Below are positions 1 to 8,493 of a stretch of DNA of 64,000 nt, piece after piece (the first letter of the stretch is position 1; each line of letters starts with the position of its first letter). A program made the translations under genes and the position numbers. Where the stretch lies: assembly GCA_963623365.1 (NCBI GenBank), contig CAVFJY010000002.1, positions 1 to 64,000 of the forward strand. The letters are read 5' to 3'. This stretch comes from UBA2834 sp963623365 (GTDB lineage: Bacteria; Patescibacteriota; Saccharimonadia; Saccharimonadales; Saccharimonadaceae). The notes under the pieces are model-generated. The model was not told the DNA's origin, ran no database searches, and saw only the letters and a program-made list of their open reading frames with translations.

Positions 1-1318
1 GAGTTCCATCGCAGAATTCTATTCGCAGAACCTCGCAACCGAGGTTAAAAAGGGAATGGGCGAGAAAGTGAAAAGCGGCGGCACGATTGGACGTGCACCA
101 TTAGGGTATATCAATATCCGACGCATCGATGAGAAAGGCCGCGAAGAACGCACTGTAGAACTCGACCCCGAAAGAGCCCCATTAGTCAAACAAGCATTTG
201 AAGAATATGCGACCGGAGAATGGTCGCTAACCAGTCTCGCGGAATATATGTCAGCGCTAGGTCTATATACTCGAGCAACTCCCAAGATTCCATCCAAGCC
301 GGTAACAAAATGCACTATTGAGAAGATGCTCAAAAACCCGTATTACGCCGGAGTCATTCGCTACAACGGTGTCGAATACGATGGAGTACACGAGGCACTT
401 ATCGATCTGGAGACTTTCAATCAAGTTCAAACAATAATCCAAGCACATCACAATGGCGAACGCAATCGTGAGCATCCGCACTTCTTAAAAGGATCCGTCT
501 ATTGCTGGAATTGTAAATCAAAGATGATCGTAACCTACGCCAGAAGTAAATCTGGTAATATCTATCCATACTTCATCTGTGCCGGAAGACATCGCACAAG
601 GTCGAAAGATCAAAAGTGTAAGATGCGTTCCATCCTTATCGACGAGGTCGAAAGCCAAGTTGAGAAGATTTACGACAGCTACAATATATCGCAAAGCGAC
701 CGCATGCTACTTGAATCTAAGATTCAGAAATTTATCGGCAAAGAAAAGCAGAAATATGATCTTGAGCTGGATAACCTTCGACGCGAGAAAGAGAAAATCG
801 AGCATAAGCAAGAGAAGCTCCTCGAAGCCCACTTCAACGACGCAATCCCTCTCAATCTCATGAAGCGAGAGCAACAAGCTCTATCAAAGCAACTATCAAC
901 TATTGAGAATGAGATTAAAATCCGGAATACTACCTTCGATGAAATTATCGAGAATTTATCTCTCGTCTTTGACCTAATCGAGGATTGCGGCAAGACGTAT
1001 AGAATGGCAAACGATACCATAAAGAGACTGATGAATCAGGCTATCTTCGAAAAAATCTGGATTCACGAAGACGGCACCGTAACCACGGATTTTACTAATG
1101 TATATAAGAGCATCATTACTCCTATCGAAAAAGAGCTAATAAGTCAGAATACAAAATCAGCGTCTGCCGAAGCAGACGCTGATTCTATCCACAAGTTACT
1201 CAAATCTGGCTCAAAATTTTTTGAGCAGGGTTTGAATAACGAACTTTTGGTGGAGCATAAGAGACTCGAACTCTTGACCTCCTGCTTGCAAAGCAGGCGC
1301 TCTAGCCAACTGAGCTAA
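1..1318 (+). CDS. Large serine recombinase, 5'-truncated by window edge
   Basis: The reading frame is open from the window edge; the ATG at 56 is internal, because the upstream codons read SSIAEFYSQNLATEVKKG, the usual end of the catalytic resolvase domain. What follows is a Recombinase domain (about the first 150 residues) and a recombinase zinc ribbon (CWNCKSKM ... FICAGR ... KCKMRS), then a coiled-coil stretch near nt 740-930 typical of large serine integrases. The catalytic serine lies outside the window. The last 23 or so codons are antisense to tRNA-Ala, so the native C-terminus may have been replaced at integration. It probably catalyses integration and excision of the element lying to the left. 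Confidence 0.88.
   Translation, partial: SSIAEFYSQNLATEVKKGMGEKVKSGGTIGRAPLGYINIRRIDEKGREERTVELDPERAPLVKQAFEEYATGEWSLTSLAEYMSALGLYTRATPKIPSKPVTKCTIEKMLKNPYYAGVIRYNGVEYDGVHEALIDLETFNQVQTIIQAHHNGERNREHPHFLKGSVYCWNCKSKMIVTYARSKSGNIYPYFICAGRHRTRSKDQKCKMRSILIDEVESQVEKIYDSYNISQSDRMLLESKIQKFIGKEKQKYDLELDNLRREKEKIEHKQEKLLEAHFNDAIPLNLMKREQQALSKQLSTIENEIKIRNTTFDEIIENLSLVFDLIEDCGKTYRMANDTIKRLMNQAIFEKIWIHEDGTVTTDFTNVYKSIITPIEKELISQNTKSASAEADADSIHKLLKSGSKFFEQGLNNELLVEHKRLELLTSCLQSRRSSQLS
1155..1184. repeat. Perfect 13-bp inverted repeat near recombinase 3' end
   Basis: AATCAGCGTCTGC, loop CGAA, GCAGACGCTGATT. It lies inside the recombinase reading frame, about 65 bp before the tRNA-Ala gene. A second short palindrome (GCTCAAAA/TTTTGAGC) follows at about 1209-1226. 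Either could be an integrase binding arm or the original 3' hairpin of the recombinase transcript. Confidence 0.7.
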
Positions 1319-1324
1319 TGCCCC
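1248..1324 (-). tRNA. tRNA-Ala (anticodon UGC)
   Basis: Full cloverleaf on the minus strand with encoded CCA. Acceptor stem GGGGCAT/ATGCTCC contains the G3:U70 wobble pair that identifies tRNA-Ala. Anticodon stem CCTGC/GCAGG with loop TTTGCAA gives UGC. T arm GAGTTCGAGTCTC. The 3' end faces the integrated element, so this gene is the likely attachment site. Confidence 0.97.
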
Positions 1325-1334
1325 ATAACATAAA

Positions 1335-1360
1335 GGACAAACCGGGGGGGCGGTTTGTCC
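1335..1360. other. 10-bp inverted repeat with G6 loop upstream of tRNA-Ala
   Basis: GGACAAACCG, six G, CGGTTTGTCC. It sits between the probable tRNA-Ala promoter (minus-strand TATGAT near 1362-1370) and the mature 5' end, so it would be in the pre-tRNA 5' leader. No T-run follows on either strand, so it is not a standard terminator. Confidence 0.55.
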
Positions 1361-1400
1361 GCTATCATATTAGCATAGTTATTTTTAAAAAGCAAGCATT

Positions 1401-1431
1401 AAAAAGCGCCCGGCACTATCTAGTGCCGGGC
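1401..1431 (-). terminator. Intrinsic terminator of the downstream minus-strand hypothetical
   Basis: GC-rich stem GCCCGGCACTA/TAGTGCCGGGC followed on the minus strand by GC and five T. It ends the transcript of the gene that stops at 1452. Confidence 0.85.
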
Positions 1432-1451
1432 ATTTCTTCTCATTTTTTCGC

Positions 1452-2228
1452 CTAATCAACATCAAACAATTCTTCATCCGTGATTTCGAGCATTTCCAGA
1501 ACGTTGCCCATCATTTTTAAGTCCCAGTCGCCCTCCAAGCAATTTAAGACTTCATCGTGTAGCAACGCCAGCGTTCCGACATCATCGAGATCAAAATGGC
1601 CGTAGCTACAATAGCAATAATTTGCATCCTCCGCCAACTCGCAGTCCACTTGATAGTACCAGATTTCGTCATCCACAATCGCAAAGCGCCACCAGATTTG
1701 TCTATCATCAAGACTAATCAACAATTCTTTATCGCAAAGATGTCGCAATACACTCTTAATTAGTCGCTCATCATCGTCGCTCACCAATTCGCAATCTGTT
1801 GCGTAGGCACTATCGCGCACGACGGCGACATTGATCCAATAGCCATACAAGAAGAACACATCCAGCAAGAACTCATCATAGGTCTTACCAAAGAATGCCA
1901 ACAGTTCTATCAAACCGTCGTCACCCTTACTTGCTACATCACTAAACAAGGCCAGCGAATCGGCCGTCCCCATGCTCAAAGCTTCCGCATAGCAATCGAT
2001 GAAATCACGTACCACATCGTCGTAAATTTCATCGCAAGCCTCCAGGTCTGCATAGGGCACCGCGTAGTAATGCGTAAAAACGCCATCGTCACTTTCTAAG
2101 GTCCGTTCCGCCAACATCTTGTTCAATGCCGGCGTCACCTTCCAAACATACATCACTTCATCATTGTCGAATTCGAAGCCGAGCACCTTACTCGCATCAA
2201 TCAGTTGCTTGATTCTTTTCTGTTTCAT
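1452..2228 (-). CDS. Hypothetical acidic protein, 258 aa
   Basis: Not recognised. The protein is strongly acidic (many DD, DDD and EE runs), rich in Trp and Tyr, without membrane segment or signal peptide. It begins with a basic patch (MKQKRIKQ) and ends in DEELFDVD. A good Shine-Dalgarno (AAGGGGGT, about 8 nt before the ATG) sets the start, and a terminator follows closely, so it is probably a single-gene transcript. It diverges from the DUF362 gene. The real reading frame is supported by start signal, terminator and length, not by homology. Confidence 0.72.
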   Translation of the reverse strand: MKQKRIKQLIDASKVLGFEFDNDEVMYVWKVTPALNKMLAERTLESDDGVFTHYYAVPYADLEACDEIYDDVVRDFIDCYAEALSMGTADSLALFSDVASKGDDGLIELLAFFGKTYDEFLLDVFFLYGYWINVAVVRDSAYATDCELVSDDDERLIKSVLRHLCDKELLISLDDRQIWWRFAIVDDEIWYYQVDCELAEDANYCYCSYGHFDLDDVGTLALLHDEVLNCLEGDWDLKMMGNVLEMLEITDEELFDVD

Positions 2229-2329
2229 GATTGACTACCCCCTTATCAAAAAATGAAAAATAGTAACGAGCATCCCAAACTGAGATTATCTATATTTTAC
2301 ACTATCTTACGCCTAGCTGTCCAAAGTGC

Positions 2330-2335
2330 TAAAAT
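2330..2335 (+). promoter_or_regulatory. Extended -10 for a leaderless start
   Basis: TGC-TAAAAT, then six bases, then ATG at 2342; no Shine-Dalgarno. The expected +1 is the A of the ATG. Confidence 0.65.
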
Positions 2336-2341
2336 AAGCAT

Positions 2342-3238
2342 ATGGCTAAAGCAAAAGTATATTTCACCCCAACTATCACAAGCGACTCTCTAATTGCGAT
2401 TTATCGAGCACTCGGCGTGGAATTACCAGGGAAAGTTGGCATCAAGGTCTCTACTGGCGAACGCGGCGCCAAAGGCTATTTAAAAGCCGCTCTGATTGCT
2501 CCACTTGTCCAGCAATTGCAGGGCACAATTATTGAATGTAATACCGCTTATGCTGGCGCCCGCAATACAGTTGCCGACCATCTTGTCGTCGCCCAAGAAC
2601 ATGGTTTTACGAATTTTGCCGAAGTCGATATTATGGATGCCGACGGCGAAATGAAAATCCCTGTAAATGCTGGGAAGCATTTGAAATATAACCTAATTGG
2701 CACACATTTTGATCGTTATGATTCAATTCTTAATCTCGCGCACGGCAAAGGTCACGCCATGGGTGGCTTTGGTGCGAATCTTAAGAATCAATCCATCGGC
2801 ATTGCCTCACGCAATGGTAAAGCCTATATCCATACCGCTGGCGCTACTGAAGACCCCGACGAGTTATGGAATAAACTACCCGAACAAATTGATTTCATCG
2901 AATCTATGGCTGAAGCCGCTACAGCTGTCGCCGACTATCTCCAAGCACAACACAAGCCAATCGCCTATATTACTATCATGAACATGCTTTCCGTTGATTG
3001 TGATTGCGACGCGCATCAAAGCAACCCCATCATGGCCGACCTTGGCATTGTCGCCAGCCTCGATCCTGTCGCCAATGATCAAGCTTTTATCGACATGATT
3101 TGGCAAAGCTCCGACCCCGGCGCCGAAAAGCTACGTGAACGTATCGACCGACAATTGGGCCGCGAAATTTTGCCTTATGCCGAAAGTCTCGGTCTTGGCA
3201 CGCGCAGCTATGAACTAATTAATATCGACGAGGCTTAA
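2342..3238 (+). CDS. DUF362 family protein
   Basis: 298 aa, cytosolic. The N-terminal half matches the DUF362 pattern: GVELPGKVGIKVSTGE, LKAALIAPLVQQL, ECNTAYAGARN, then the HGKGHAMGGFGANLKNQSIG block. DUF362 proteins often carry 2[4Fe-4S] ferredoxin cysteines; here only a cysteine pair, SVDCDCDAH, is seen near residue 220, so ferredoxin-type activity is not obvious. Biochemical role is unknown in the family. It starts from an extended -10 with no leader and is followed after one base by corA, so the two are probably co-transcribed and translationally coupled. Confidence 0.85.
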   Translation: MAKAKVYFTPTITSDSLIAIYRALGVELPGKVGIKVSTGERGAKGYLKAALIAPLVQQLQGTIIECNTAYAGARNTVADHLVVAQEHGFTNFAEVDIMDADGEMKIPVNAGKHLKYNLIGTHFDRYDSILNLAHGKGHAMGGFGANLKNQSIGIASRNGKAYIHTAGATEDPDELWNKLPEQIDFIESMAEAATAVADYLQAQHKPIAYITIMNMLSVDCDCDAHQSNPIMADLGIVASLDPVANDQAFIDMIWQSSDPGAEKLRERIDRQLGREILPYAESLGLGTRSYELINIDEA

Positions 3239-3239
3239 T

Positions 3240-4178
3240 ATGCTAAAATGTTATCGCAGCAATAATCATAAGCAAACTCTTGAATCAATCGACGAAATTT
3301 TGCCCGATTGCTGGATTGATTTATCCGAACCAAGCAAAGACGAAATTGACCGTGTCGTCACGATGACCAAAGTCAACCGTGAACTGATTGAAAAAATGCT
3401 CGATGACGACGAGTTGCCGCGCGTCGAGGTCGACAAGAAGGCTACGCTCGTCGTTATTGACGCGCCTGCTTTTGTCAGCCAAGAAGACAAATATGTCACT
3501 TATCCGCTTGGTATTATCATCACAAATAATAATTACGTTATTACTGTCGCGCCCAAAAGCATTTCGCTCCTCAACGATTTTCGCAAAGGGGAAGTGAAGA
3601 ATTTCTATACCGCCAAAAAGAGTCGTTTCTTAATTCAGATTCTCTATGCCGCCGCTGCCAATTATTTGCATGTTCTCGACGAAATTTATCGCGATATCGA
3701 GCTCAAAGAAGATGTTTTACGCGAATCAACTCGCAATGAAGATCTGATTGACCTGCTTGGCACCGAAAAAACACTCGTCTATTTCATCACCTCGCTCAAT
3801 GAAAATAAAAGTGTACTCGAACGCGTCCAGAAAGGCGGCGTCGTGCAGCTTTTCGACGGCGACGCCGATTTAATCGAAGACACCATCATTGAAAACAGTC
3901 AGGCCATCGAAATGGCAGGACTCTATCGCAAAATTCTCTCATCCATCACCAATACTTACGCCACCGTTATCTCCAACAATCTCAACAATATTATGAAATT
4001 CTTAGCAGGCATCACCATCGTCTTATCAATTCCGACAATTATTTCCTCTTTCATGGGCATGAATGTTTGGTTCGGCGGTATTGGCACGGAGCATTTTTCC
4101 GCTTGGGTAATCTTCGGTGTCTCGATTTTACTATCGCTCGCCGTCGCTACCTGGCTAAAGAAACGCGGCATGCTCTAA
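3240..4178 (+). CDS. corA: CorA-family magnesium/divalent cation channel
   Basis: 312 aa. The long cytoplasmic domain with helical coiled region (about 1-245) is followed by two C-terminal membrane segments (about 253-275 and 286-306) joined by the CorA signature GMN in SSFMGMNVWF. The C-terminus ends in basic KKRGML, as expected for the inside end. CorA forms a pentameric Mg2+ uptake channel in the cell membrane. It starts one base after the DUF362 stop without its own clear Shine-Dalgarno, implying coupling. Confidence 0.93.
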   Translation: MLKCYRSNNHKQTLESIDEILPDCWIDLSEPSKDEIDRVVTMTKVNRELIEKMLDDDELPRVEVDKKATLVVIDAPAFVSQEDKYVTYPLGIIITNNNYVITVAPKSISLLNDFRKGEVKNFYTAKKSRFLIQILYAAAANYLHVLDEIYRDIELKEDVLRESTRNEDLIDLLGTEKTLVYFITSLNENKSVLERVQKGGVVQLFDGDADLIEDTIIENSQAIEMAGLYRKILSSITNTYATVISNNLNNIMKFLAGITIVLSIPTIISSFMGMNVWFGGIGTEHFSAWVIFGVSILLSLAVATWLKKRGML

Positions 4179-4185
4179 ACTGCGC

Positions 4186-4191
4186 TATAAT
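4186..4191 (+). promoter_or_regulatory. -10 element for a leaderless start
   Basis: TATAAT, six bases, ATG at 4198; no ribosome site. Confidence 0.65.
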
Positions 4192-4197
4192 TAAGTT

Positions 4198-4833
4198 ATG
4201 AATGAGTCCAAATCGGCCAAAGTCAGCAAAGTCAACGAAGCAGTTGAGGCCGAAATTATTAAAGACAATGACGGTAAGCGCGCCCGCAAAAAAGTTGCCC
4301 AAAAACGCAACTTTCAAGATTTAGTTGCGCCAATTTTGGTTGATCTCGCCTTACTATTTTTCGGTCTTTGCTTGCTCATTTGGGCCGACGCCGTCATGAA
4401 TTTCGTTTCGATTACACTCGGCATAATTTTCATTCTTTATGGTCTTTATAATTTTGTCGATTACGATCGCAGCACTAAAGTACAGCACAATTCCGGCTCC
4501 ATTATTACCGGCATCTTATTAATTATTGCCGGCCTATTTTTGGCTACACAAACTAGCTTTATTAAAGAATCAATTTCTTTTATCGTTGGGCTATTTATTC
4601 TTCTAATTAGCCTCGCTCGCCTGCGCGAAGCAAGTCTCCTGCGTGCGCACGGACTCGGCAGCTATTTGCCAACTTTACTCTCATTCATCGGTATTTTCGC
4701 TGGCGCACTTTGTATTGTCGGCAAAATTATCATTTCCGATGTCTTTATCCAACTTCTTGGCACCATGTTAATTATTTTTGCAATTTCCAACATTATCAGT
4801 AGCGTTGCGCTCAATAAAATCAAACAGCGCTAA
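4198..4833 (+). CDS. DUF308/HdeD-like membrane protein
   Basis: 211 aa. A charged, Lys-rich cytoplasmic N-terminus (about 1-42) is followed by six hydrophobic segments arranged as helical pairs, with LGIIFILYGLYNFVDYD and IITGILLIIAGLFLA resembling the DUF308 repeat of HdeD proteins. HdeD is linked to acid resistance in E. coli, but the function of distant homologues is not known. It is preceded by its own leaderless promoter. Confidence 0.72.
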   Translation: MNESKSAKVSKVNEAVEAEIIKDNDGKRARKKVAQKRNFQDLVAPILVDLALLFFGLCLLIWADAVMNFVSITLGIIFILYGLYNFVDYDRSTKVQHNSGSIITGILLIIAGLFLATQTSFIKESISFIVGLFILLISLARLREASLLRAHGLGSYLPTLLSFIGIFAGALCIVGKIIISDVFIQLLGTMLIIFAISNIISSVALNKIKQR

Positions 4834-4837
4834 GCCG

Positions 4838-4927
4838 TCATTCCCCACAAGCTAACAATTCATCCGAATCGTCATCATCATCGCACGCTTCCAAGATTTT
4901 GATGGCTTCTTCGTCGTCTTTGTTCAT
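4838..4927 (-). CDS. Candidate small acidic protein, 29 aa
   Basis: A short frame starting MNKDDEEAIKILEAC, then five Asp, and ending LLACGE. It has the same start architecture as larger genes here: a perfect TATAAT at 4934-4939, six bases, ATG, no Shine-Dalgarno. It lies downstream of tRNA-Gln on the same strand and converges with the DUF308 gene, whose stop is four bases away. No homology can be claimed; it may instead be a fortuitous frame. Confidence 0.42.
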   Translation of the reverse strand: MNKDDEEAIKILEACDDDDDSDELLACGE

Positions 4928-5018
4928 ATTTTTATTATAATTTTGGCAGCAAAAAGACGCAAGCAACTTGCGTCCATTTCTTGCTGCTATGCGCGTCCAA
5001 AATTTCAAGCACAAAAAA

Positions 5019-5093
5019 TGGCTGGGCCGGCAGGATTCGAACCTGCGAATGCTGGGACCAAAACCCAGTGCCTTACCGCTTGGCGACGGCCCA
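5019..5093 (-). tRNA. tRNA-Gln (anticodon UUG)
   Basis: Acceptor TGGGCCG/CGGCCCA with discriminator G and encoded CCA; anticodon stem CTGGG/CCCAG with loop TTTTGGT gives UUG; T arm GCAGGTTCGAATCCTGC. Confidence 0.96.
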
Positions 5094-5190
5094 AGCTTTC
5101 CATATCTTAGCACGTTTTAGCTATTGCCGCAAATCTGTAAACTAGCCAAAAAGCACGAGCATCAACTTTGATATCTCATCTATCTTGCGC

Positions 5191-5196
5191 TATAAT
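5191..5196 (+). promoter_or_regulatory. -10 element deciding the ABC ATPase start
   Basis: TATAAT, ten bases, ATG at 5207. The longer frame from a TTG at 5168 would start upstream of the promoter, so it is not used. Confidence 0.6.
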
Positions 5197-5206
5197 GTAT
5201 AAATAC

Positions 5207-5992
5207 ATGACCAAACGACCTCTTTTAAGCACCCATGACCTCCATAAGGTTTATGGCAAACGCGATACCCGCTTCGAAGCGCTCAAGGGTATCAATATCG
5301 ATATCTATGCTGGCGAATCTGTTGCTATCATCGGCAAATCCGGCTCCGGCAAATCAACTTTGATGCACCTGCTGGCTTTACTTGATCAACCTAGCCAAGG
5401 CAGCATTAAGCTCAATGGCAAAAACACTAGCAAGCTCAACCATCATCAGCTCAATAAACTGCGTAACAGTGAATTCGGCTTTGTCTTCCAAAGCTTTTTT
5501 ATGAATTCTAATGACACTGTACTTAACAACGTAATTTTGCCGCTCAAAATTCATGGCGTCGGTTTTCGCGAACGGCGTCGTCGTGCCATGGAAGCCCTAC
5601 GCGTTGTTGAACTTGCCGACAAAGCCAAAAACAAAGCCAACGACCTTTCCGGTGGCCAGAAACAGCGCGTTTGTATCGCTCGCGCCATCGTCAACGACCC
5701 CAAAATTATTTTCGCCGATGAGCCAACCGGCAACCTCGATTCTGCCACCGGTGAGCGTATCGAAAATCTCCTCTTTGGTCTTAACCAAAAAAAAGGCATT
5801 ACCCTCATTATCGTTACGCACGACGAAGACCTCGCCGCCAAATGCGATCGCCAAATTCATATCGCCGACGGCAAAGTCTTTAGCGAATCTCTGCGTCAAG
5901 ATATCGACCTCGCCGATTTCGACGGCGACGGTGACAACGACGGCATGCGCGACCACAATACCACCAAATATATTAATGTGGAGGAAGACTAA
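5207..5992 (+). CDS. ABC transporter ATPase, MacB/LolD type
   Basis: 261 aa. Walker A GKSGSGKST (43-51), Q-loop, signature LSGGQKQR (148-155), Walker B IIFADEPTGNLD and H-loop VTHDEDLA are all intact. It energises the permease encoded immediately downstream, with overlapping TAATG. MacB/LolD-class systems move peptides, lipids or lipoproteins out of the membrane by mechanotransmission rather than conventional transport; the substrate here is unknown. The start is set by the nearby TATAAT. Odd: the C-terminal tail contains DFDGDGDNDG, which resembles a calcium-binding EF-hand/dockerin loop. Confidence 0.93.
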   Translation: MTKRPLLSTHDLHKVYGKRDTRFEALKGINIDIYAGESVAIIGKSGSGKSTLMHLLALLDQPSQGSIKLNGKNTSKLNHHQLNKLRNSEFGFVFQSFFMNSNDTVLNNVILPLKIHGVGFRERRRRAMEALRVVELADKAKNKANDLSGGQKQRVCIARAIVNDPKIIFADEPTGNLDSATGERIENLLFGLNQKKGITLIIVTHDEDLAAKCDRQIHIADGKVFSESLRQDIDLADFDGDGDNDGMRDHNTTKYINVEED

Positions 5993-7302
5993 TGAAATTC
6001 ATCGATGTTCTTAAAGACGCCAACGTCAATTTGCTTCGTAACAAATTGCGTAGCTTTCTCACTATTCTCGCTATTTTTATCGGCTCTTTCTCAATTATTT
6101 CTACCTCCGCGATTCAGGCCGGCGTCAATGATTTTATTGATGGCCAAGTCAGCGGTTATGGCGGCGACGGTTATCTTGCTATCTTTGCTCAGGATTCTAT
6201 CGATGCTTTGCAAACTTTGCAGACCTCCATGGGCAGCACAAGCGGGCCAACTGAATATAATCCCGATAAAATTCAGACCGGCATGTCGCCTATTAGCGAC
6301 GAGCAATATGAACAACTCAAAAACATCGACGGCATTGATGCCGACAGTATTACTGAGAATAAAACGCTCAGCATTTCCTATGTCGCCAGCAGCGAAACCG
6401 ATAAGAAATACCTAATTGGAGCGGAGGCTTTACCGCCAGGGGGCGTAAAAGTCGACCTTGCCGCCGGTACGCAACTTGACCTTAATTCCGACGAATATCA
6501 AATCATTCTCGAAGAAGATTACGTTAAAGCACTCGGCTACGACAATTACGACAGCATTATTGGCGAAAACATTCAGCTTGCCGTCGTCGACGAATACACC
6601 CAAAGCGAGAAAATTTTCGATGCCAAAGTCGTGGGCGTCATCGCACCGGGCGTCATCTCGCTCGGCTATTCCTACACCAACAACAAACTCGCCGACGATA
6701 TTTATGCAGAAAATATCAAATATTATCCCGAAGAGGTCAAATCGCAAACTTATACTCTCATCGCGAATTTCGATTACGAGAATTACAGCTCCGCCGAAAT
6801 TAAAGATAAGCTCGCCGAAATCGGTCTGTCCGCGATGACGCTCGATGACATTATTGGCACGATCAAGACTTTCTTTGACATTATTCTGACCGTCTTCAAG
6901 ATCTTTGGCTTTATTTCCTTGCTGGCCGCCGCAATCGGCATTATTAATACTCTCTTCATGTCCGTTCAAGAGCGTACGCGCGAAATCGGCCTCGACAAAG
7001 CCCTGGGAATGTCTTCTAGCAAAGTCTTCTTGAGCTTTAGTATTGAAGCGATTGCACTCGGTTTCTGGGGTTCTGTCTTCGGCATTATCGTTTCCGTCTT
7101 AATCGGCAACGCCGCCAACACTGCCTTCCATGCCGAAGGTGGCTTCCTTGAAGCATTCCCAACTTTCAATCTCGCAACTTATACCATTCAAGACATCATT
7201 GGCGTCACGCTCTTAATTATGTTCATTGCTTTCTTATCGGGCACATTGCCAGCTCGCCGCGCTGCCCACAAAAATCCAATCGACGCGCTTCGCTACGAAT
7301 AA
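5992..7302 (+). CDS. ABC transporter permease, MacB/FtsX family
   Basis: 436 aa. An N-terminal membrane helix (about 19-41, NKLRSFLTILAIFIG) is followed by a large extracytoplasmic MacB-type periplasmic core domain (about 45-275) and a C-terminal FtsX domain with three helices (about 290-425), including QERTREIGLDKALGM and TLPARRAAHKNPIDALRYE. The start overlaps the ATPase stop by one base. It forms the exporter with the preceding ATPase; no membrane-fusion protein gene is adjacent. Confidence 0.93.
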   Translation: MKFIDVLKDANVNLLRNKLRSFLTILAIFIGSFSIISTSAIQAGVNDFIDGQVSGYGGDGYLAIFAQDSIDALQTLQTSMGSTSGPTEYNPDKIQTGMSPISDEQYEQLKNIDGIDADSITENKTLSISYVASSETDKKYLIGAEALPPGGVKVDLAAGTQLDLNSDEYQIILEEDYVKALGYDNYDSIIGENIQLAVVDEYTQSEKIFDAKVVGVIAPGVISLGYSYTNNKLADDIYAENIKYYPEEVKSQTYTLIANFDYENYSSAEIKDKLAEIGLSAMTLDDIIGTIKTFFDIILTVFKIFGFISLLAAAIGIINTLFMSVQERTREIGLDKALGMSSSKVFLSFSIEAIALGFWGSVFGIIVSVLIGNAANTAFHAEGGFLEAFPTFNLATYTIQDIIGVTLLIMFIAFLSGTLPARRAAHKNPIDALRYE

Positions 7303-7320
7303 GTCTAGCCCTAGAGATGC

Positions 7321-7326
7321 TATACT
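7321..7326 (+). promoter_or_regulatory. Extended -10 deciding the methyltransferase start
   Basis: TGC-TATACT, seven bases, ATG at 7334; no Shine-Dalgarno. It excludes the longer upstream frame that overlaps the permease. Confidence 0.62.
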
Positions 7327-7333
7327 AGAGCAT

Positions 7334-8488
7334 ATGCAGGCAAAAATTGATAAACTCGTGCCGGGCGGGCAAGCGCTGGCAACGCTCGCCGACGGCAAAA
7401 AGGCTTTCCTTTGGAATGCGCTCTCCGACGAATTAGTTGAATTCGAAATCACAAAAGACAAACGCAGTTATTGTGAGGGTATCGCCACGCAAATTCTTCA
7501 AGCCTCATCTGATCGAATTGCGCCACGTGACGATTGCTATCTCGCTACTAGCCCTTGGCAAATTCTCGACTACGCCGCCGAGCTAAATTATAAGCGCCAA
7601 CTCGTGCAAGCTTGTTTTTCGCAGCAGCATTTGCATCTCGACGTCCAGCCCACTATCACCGACCGCAAAGACTTTTTCTATCGTAACAAAATGGAGTATG
7701 CGCTCTATTGGAGCCACGCCGATAATCGCATTCATCTCGCTTTTCATAGTCGCGGCACACATCGTAAAATTCCTATCGTCCAAAGTTCAATCGAACGTCC
7801 GGAAATTTTTGCGCGGGCGACCAAAATTGTCGACGAACTCAATGTTCAGCAAGCCGAGGCTCGCACTTATCAGTCACTACTTTTGCGCTGCAATCAACAG
7901 GGCAATGTTTCGGGCGACTTACTCGTAAATGGCCAAAGTCACCCCCAAATGTCAGTTCTGCACGACACGCTCAATGGCTATACTTATTCTTATTCGCCAA
8001 ATGGCTTTTTCCAAATCAATCTGCCTGTTTACGAATTAGTTCTACAAGAAATCGCCAAGTATATTAGCACCCAAAAAGTACTCGACCTCTATGCTGGCGT
8101 GGGTAGTATTGGTCTATCCGTTGCGCGCGACAGGGAACTTACACTTGTTGAAATTAATGGCGCTGCTTTTGCCGAAATGCAACACAATGCGGCGGACACG
8201 AACGCGCATTGCATTCTTGCCAAGTCCGAAGATGTTACCGATTATATTACGCCAGATTACACCGTCATTCTCGACCCACCACGCGCTGGCTGCGATGCCA
8301 AACTTATCGAGAGGCTCAATACCGTTCAGCCACAAACAATTATCTATCTTAGTTGTAACCCCATCACGCAAGCGCGCGACTTGGCGCAGCTGGCCACAAA
8401 CTATCGCATTAAGCTCGTTCAACCCTATAATTTCTTCCCACGCACGCCACATATCGAAAATCTTTGCATTCTTTCTAAGCGTCATTAA
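7334..8488 (+). CDS. RNA m5U methyltransferase, RlmD/TrmA family
   Basis: 384 aa. N-terminal TRAM-like domain (about 1-60), then the methyltransferase with SAM motif VLDLYAGVGSIGLSV, DPPRAGCD, catalytic-cysteine motif YLSCNPITQARDL and FPRTPHIENL near the C-terminus. It should transfer a methyl group from SAM to C5 of a specific uridine in rRNA or tRNA; which one cannot be told. Unlike E. coli RlmD, the segment after the TRAM domain (PRDDCYLATSPWQIL) has only one cysteine, so the 4Fe-4S cluster appears lost. Confidence 0.9.
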   Translation: MQAKIDKLVPGGQALATLADGKKAFLWNALSDELVEFEITKDKRSYCEGIATQILQASSDRIAPRDDCYLATSPWQILDYAAELNYKRQLVQACFSQQHLHLDVQPTITDRKDFFYRNKMEYALYWSHADNRIHLAFHSRGTHRKIPIVQSSIERPEIFARATKIVDELNVQQAEARTYQSLLLRCNQQGNVSGDLLVNGQSHPQMSVLHDTLNGYTYSYSPNGFFQINLPVYELVLQEIAKYISTQKVLDLYAGVGSIGLSVARDRELTLVEINGAAFAEMQHNAADTNAHCILAKSEDVTDYITPDYTVILDPPRAGCDAKLIERLNTVQPQTIIYLSCNPITQARDLAQLATNYRIKLVQPYNFFPRTPHIENLCILSKRH

Positions 8489-8493
8489 TCCTG

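Noticed and set aside
5168..5206. Upstream TTG start for the ABC ATPase
   Set aside because: It lies before the TATAAT promoter, so it would not be transcribed from it.
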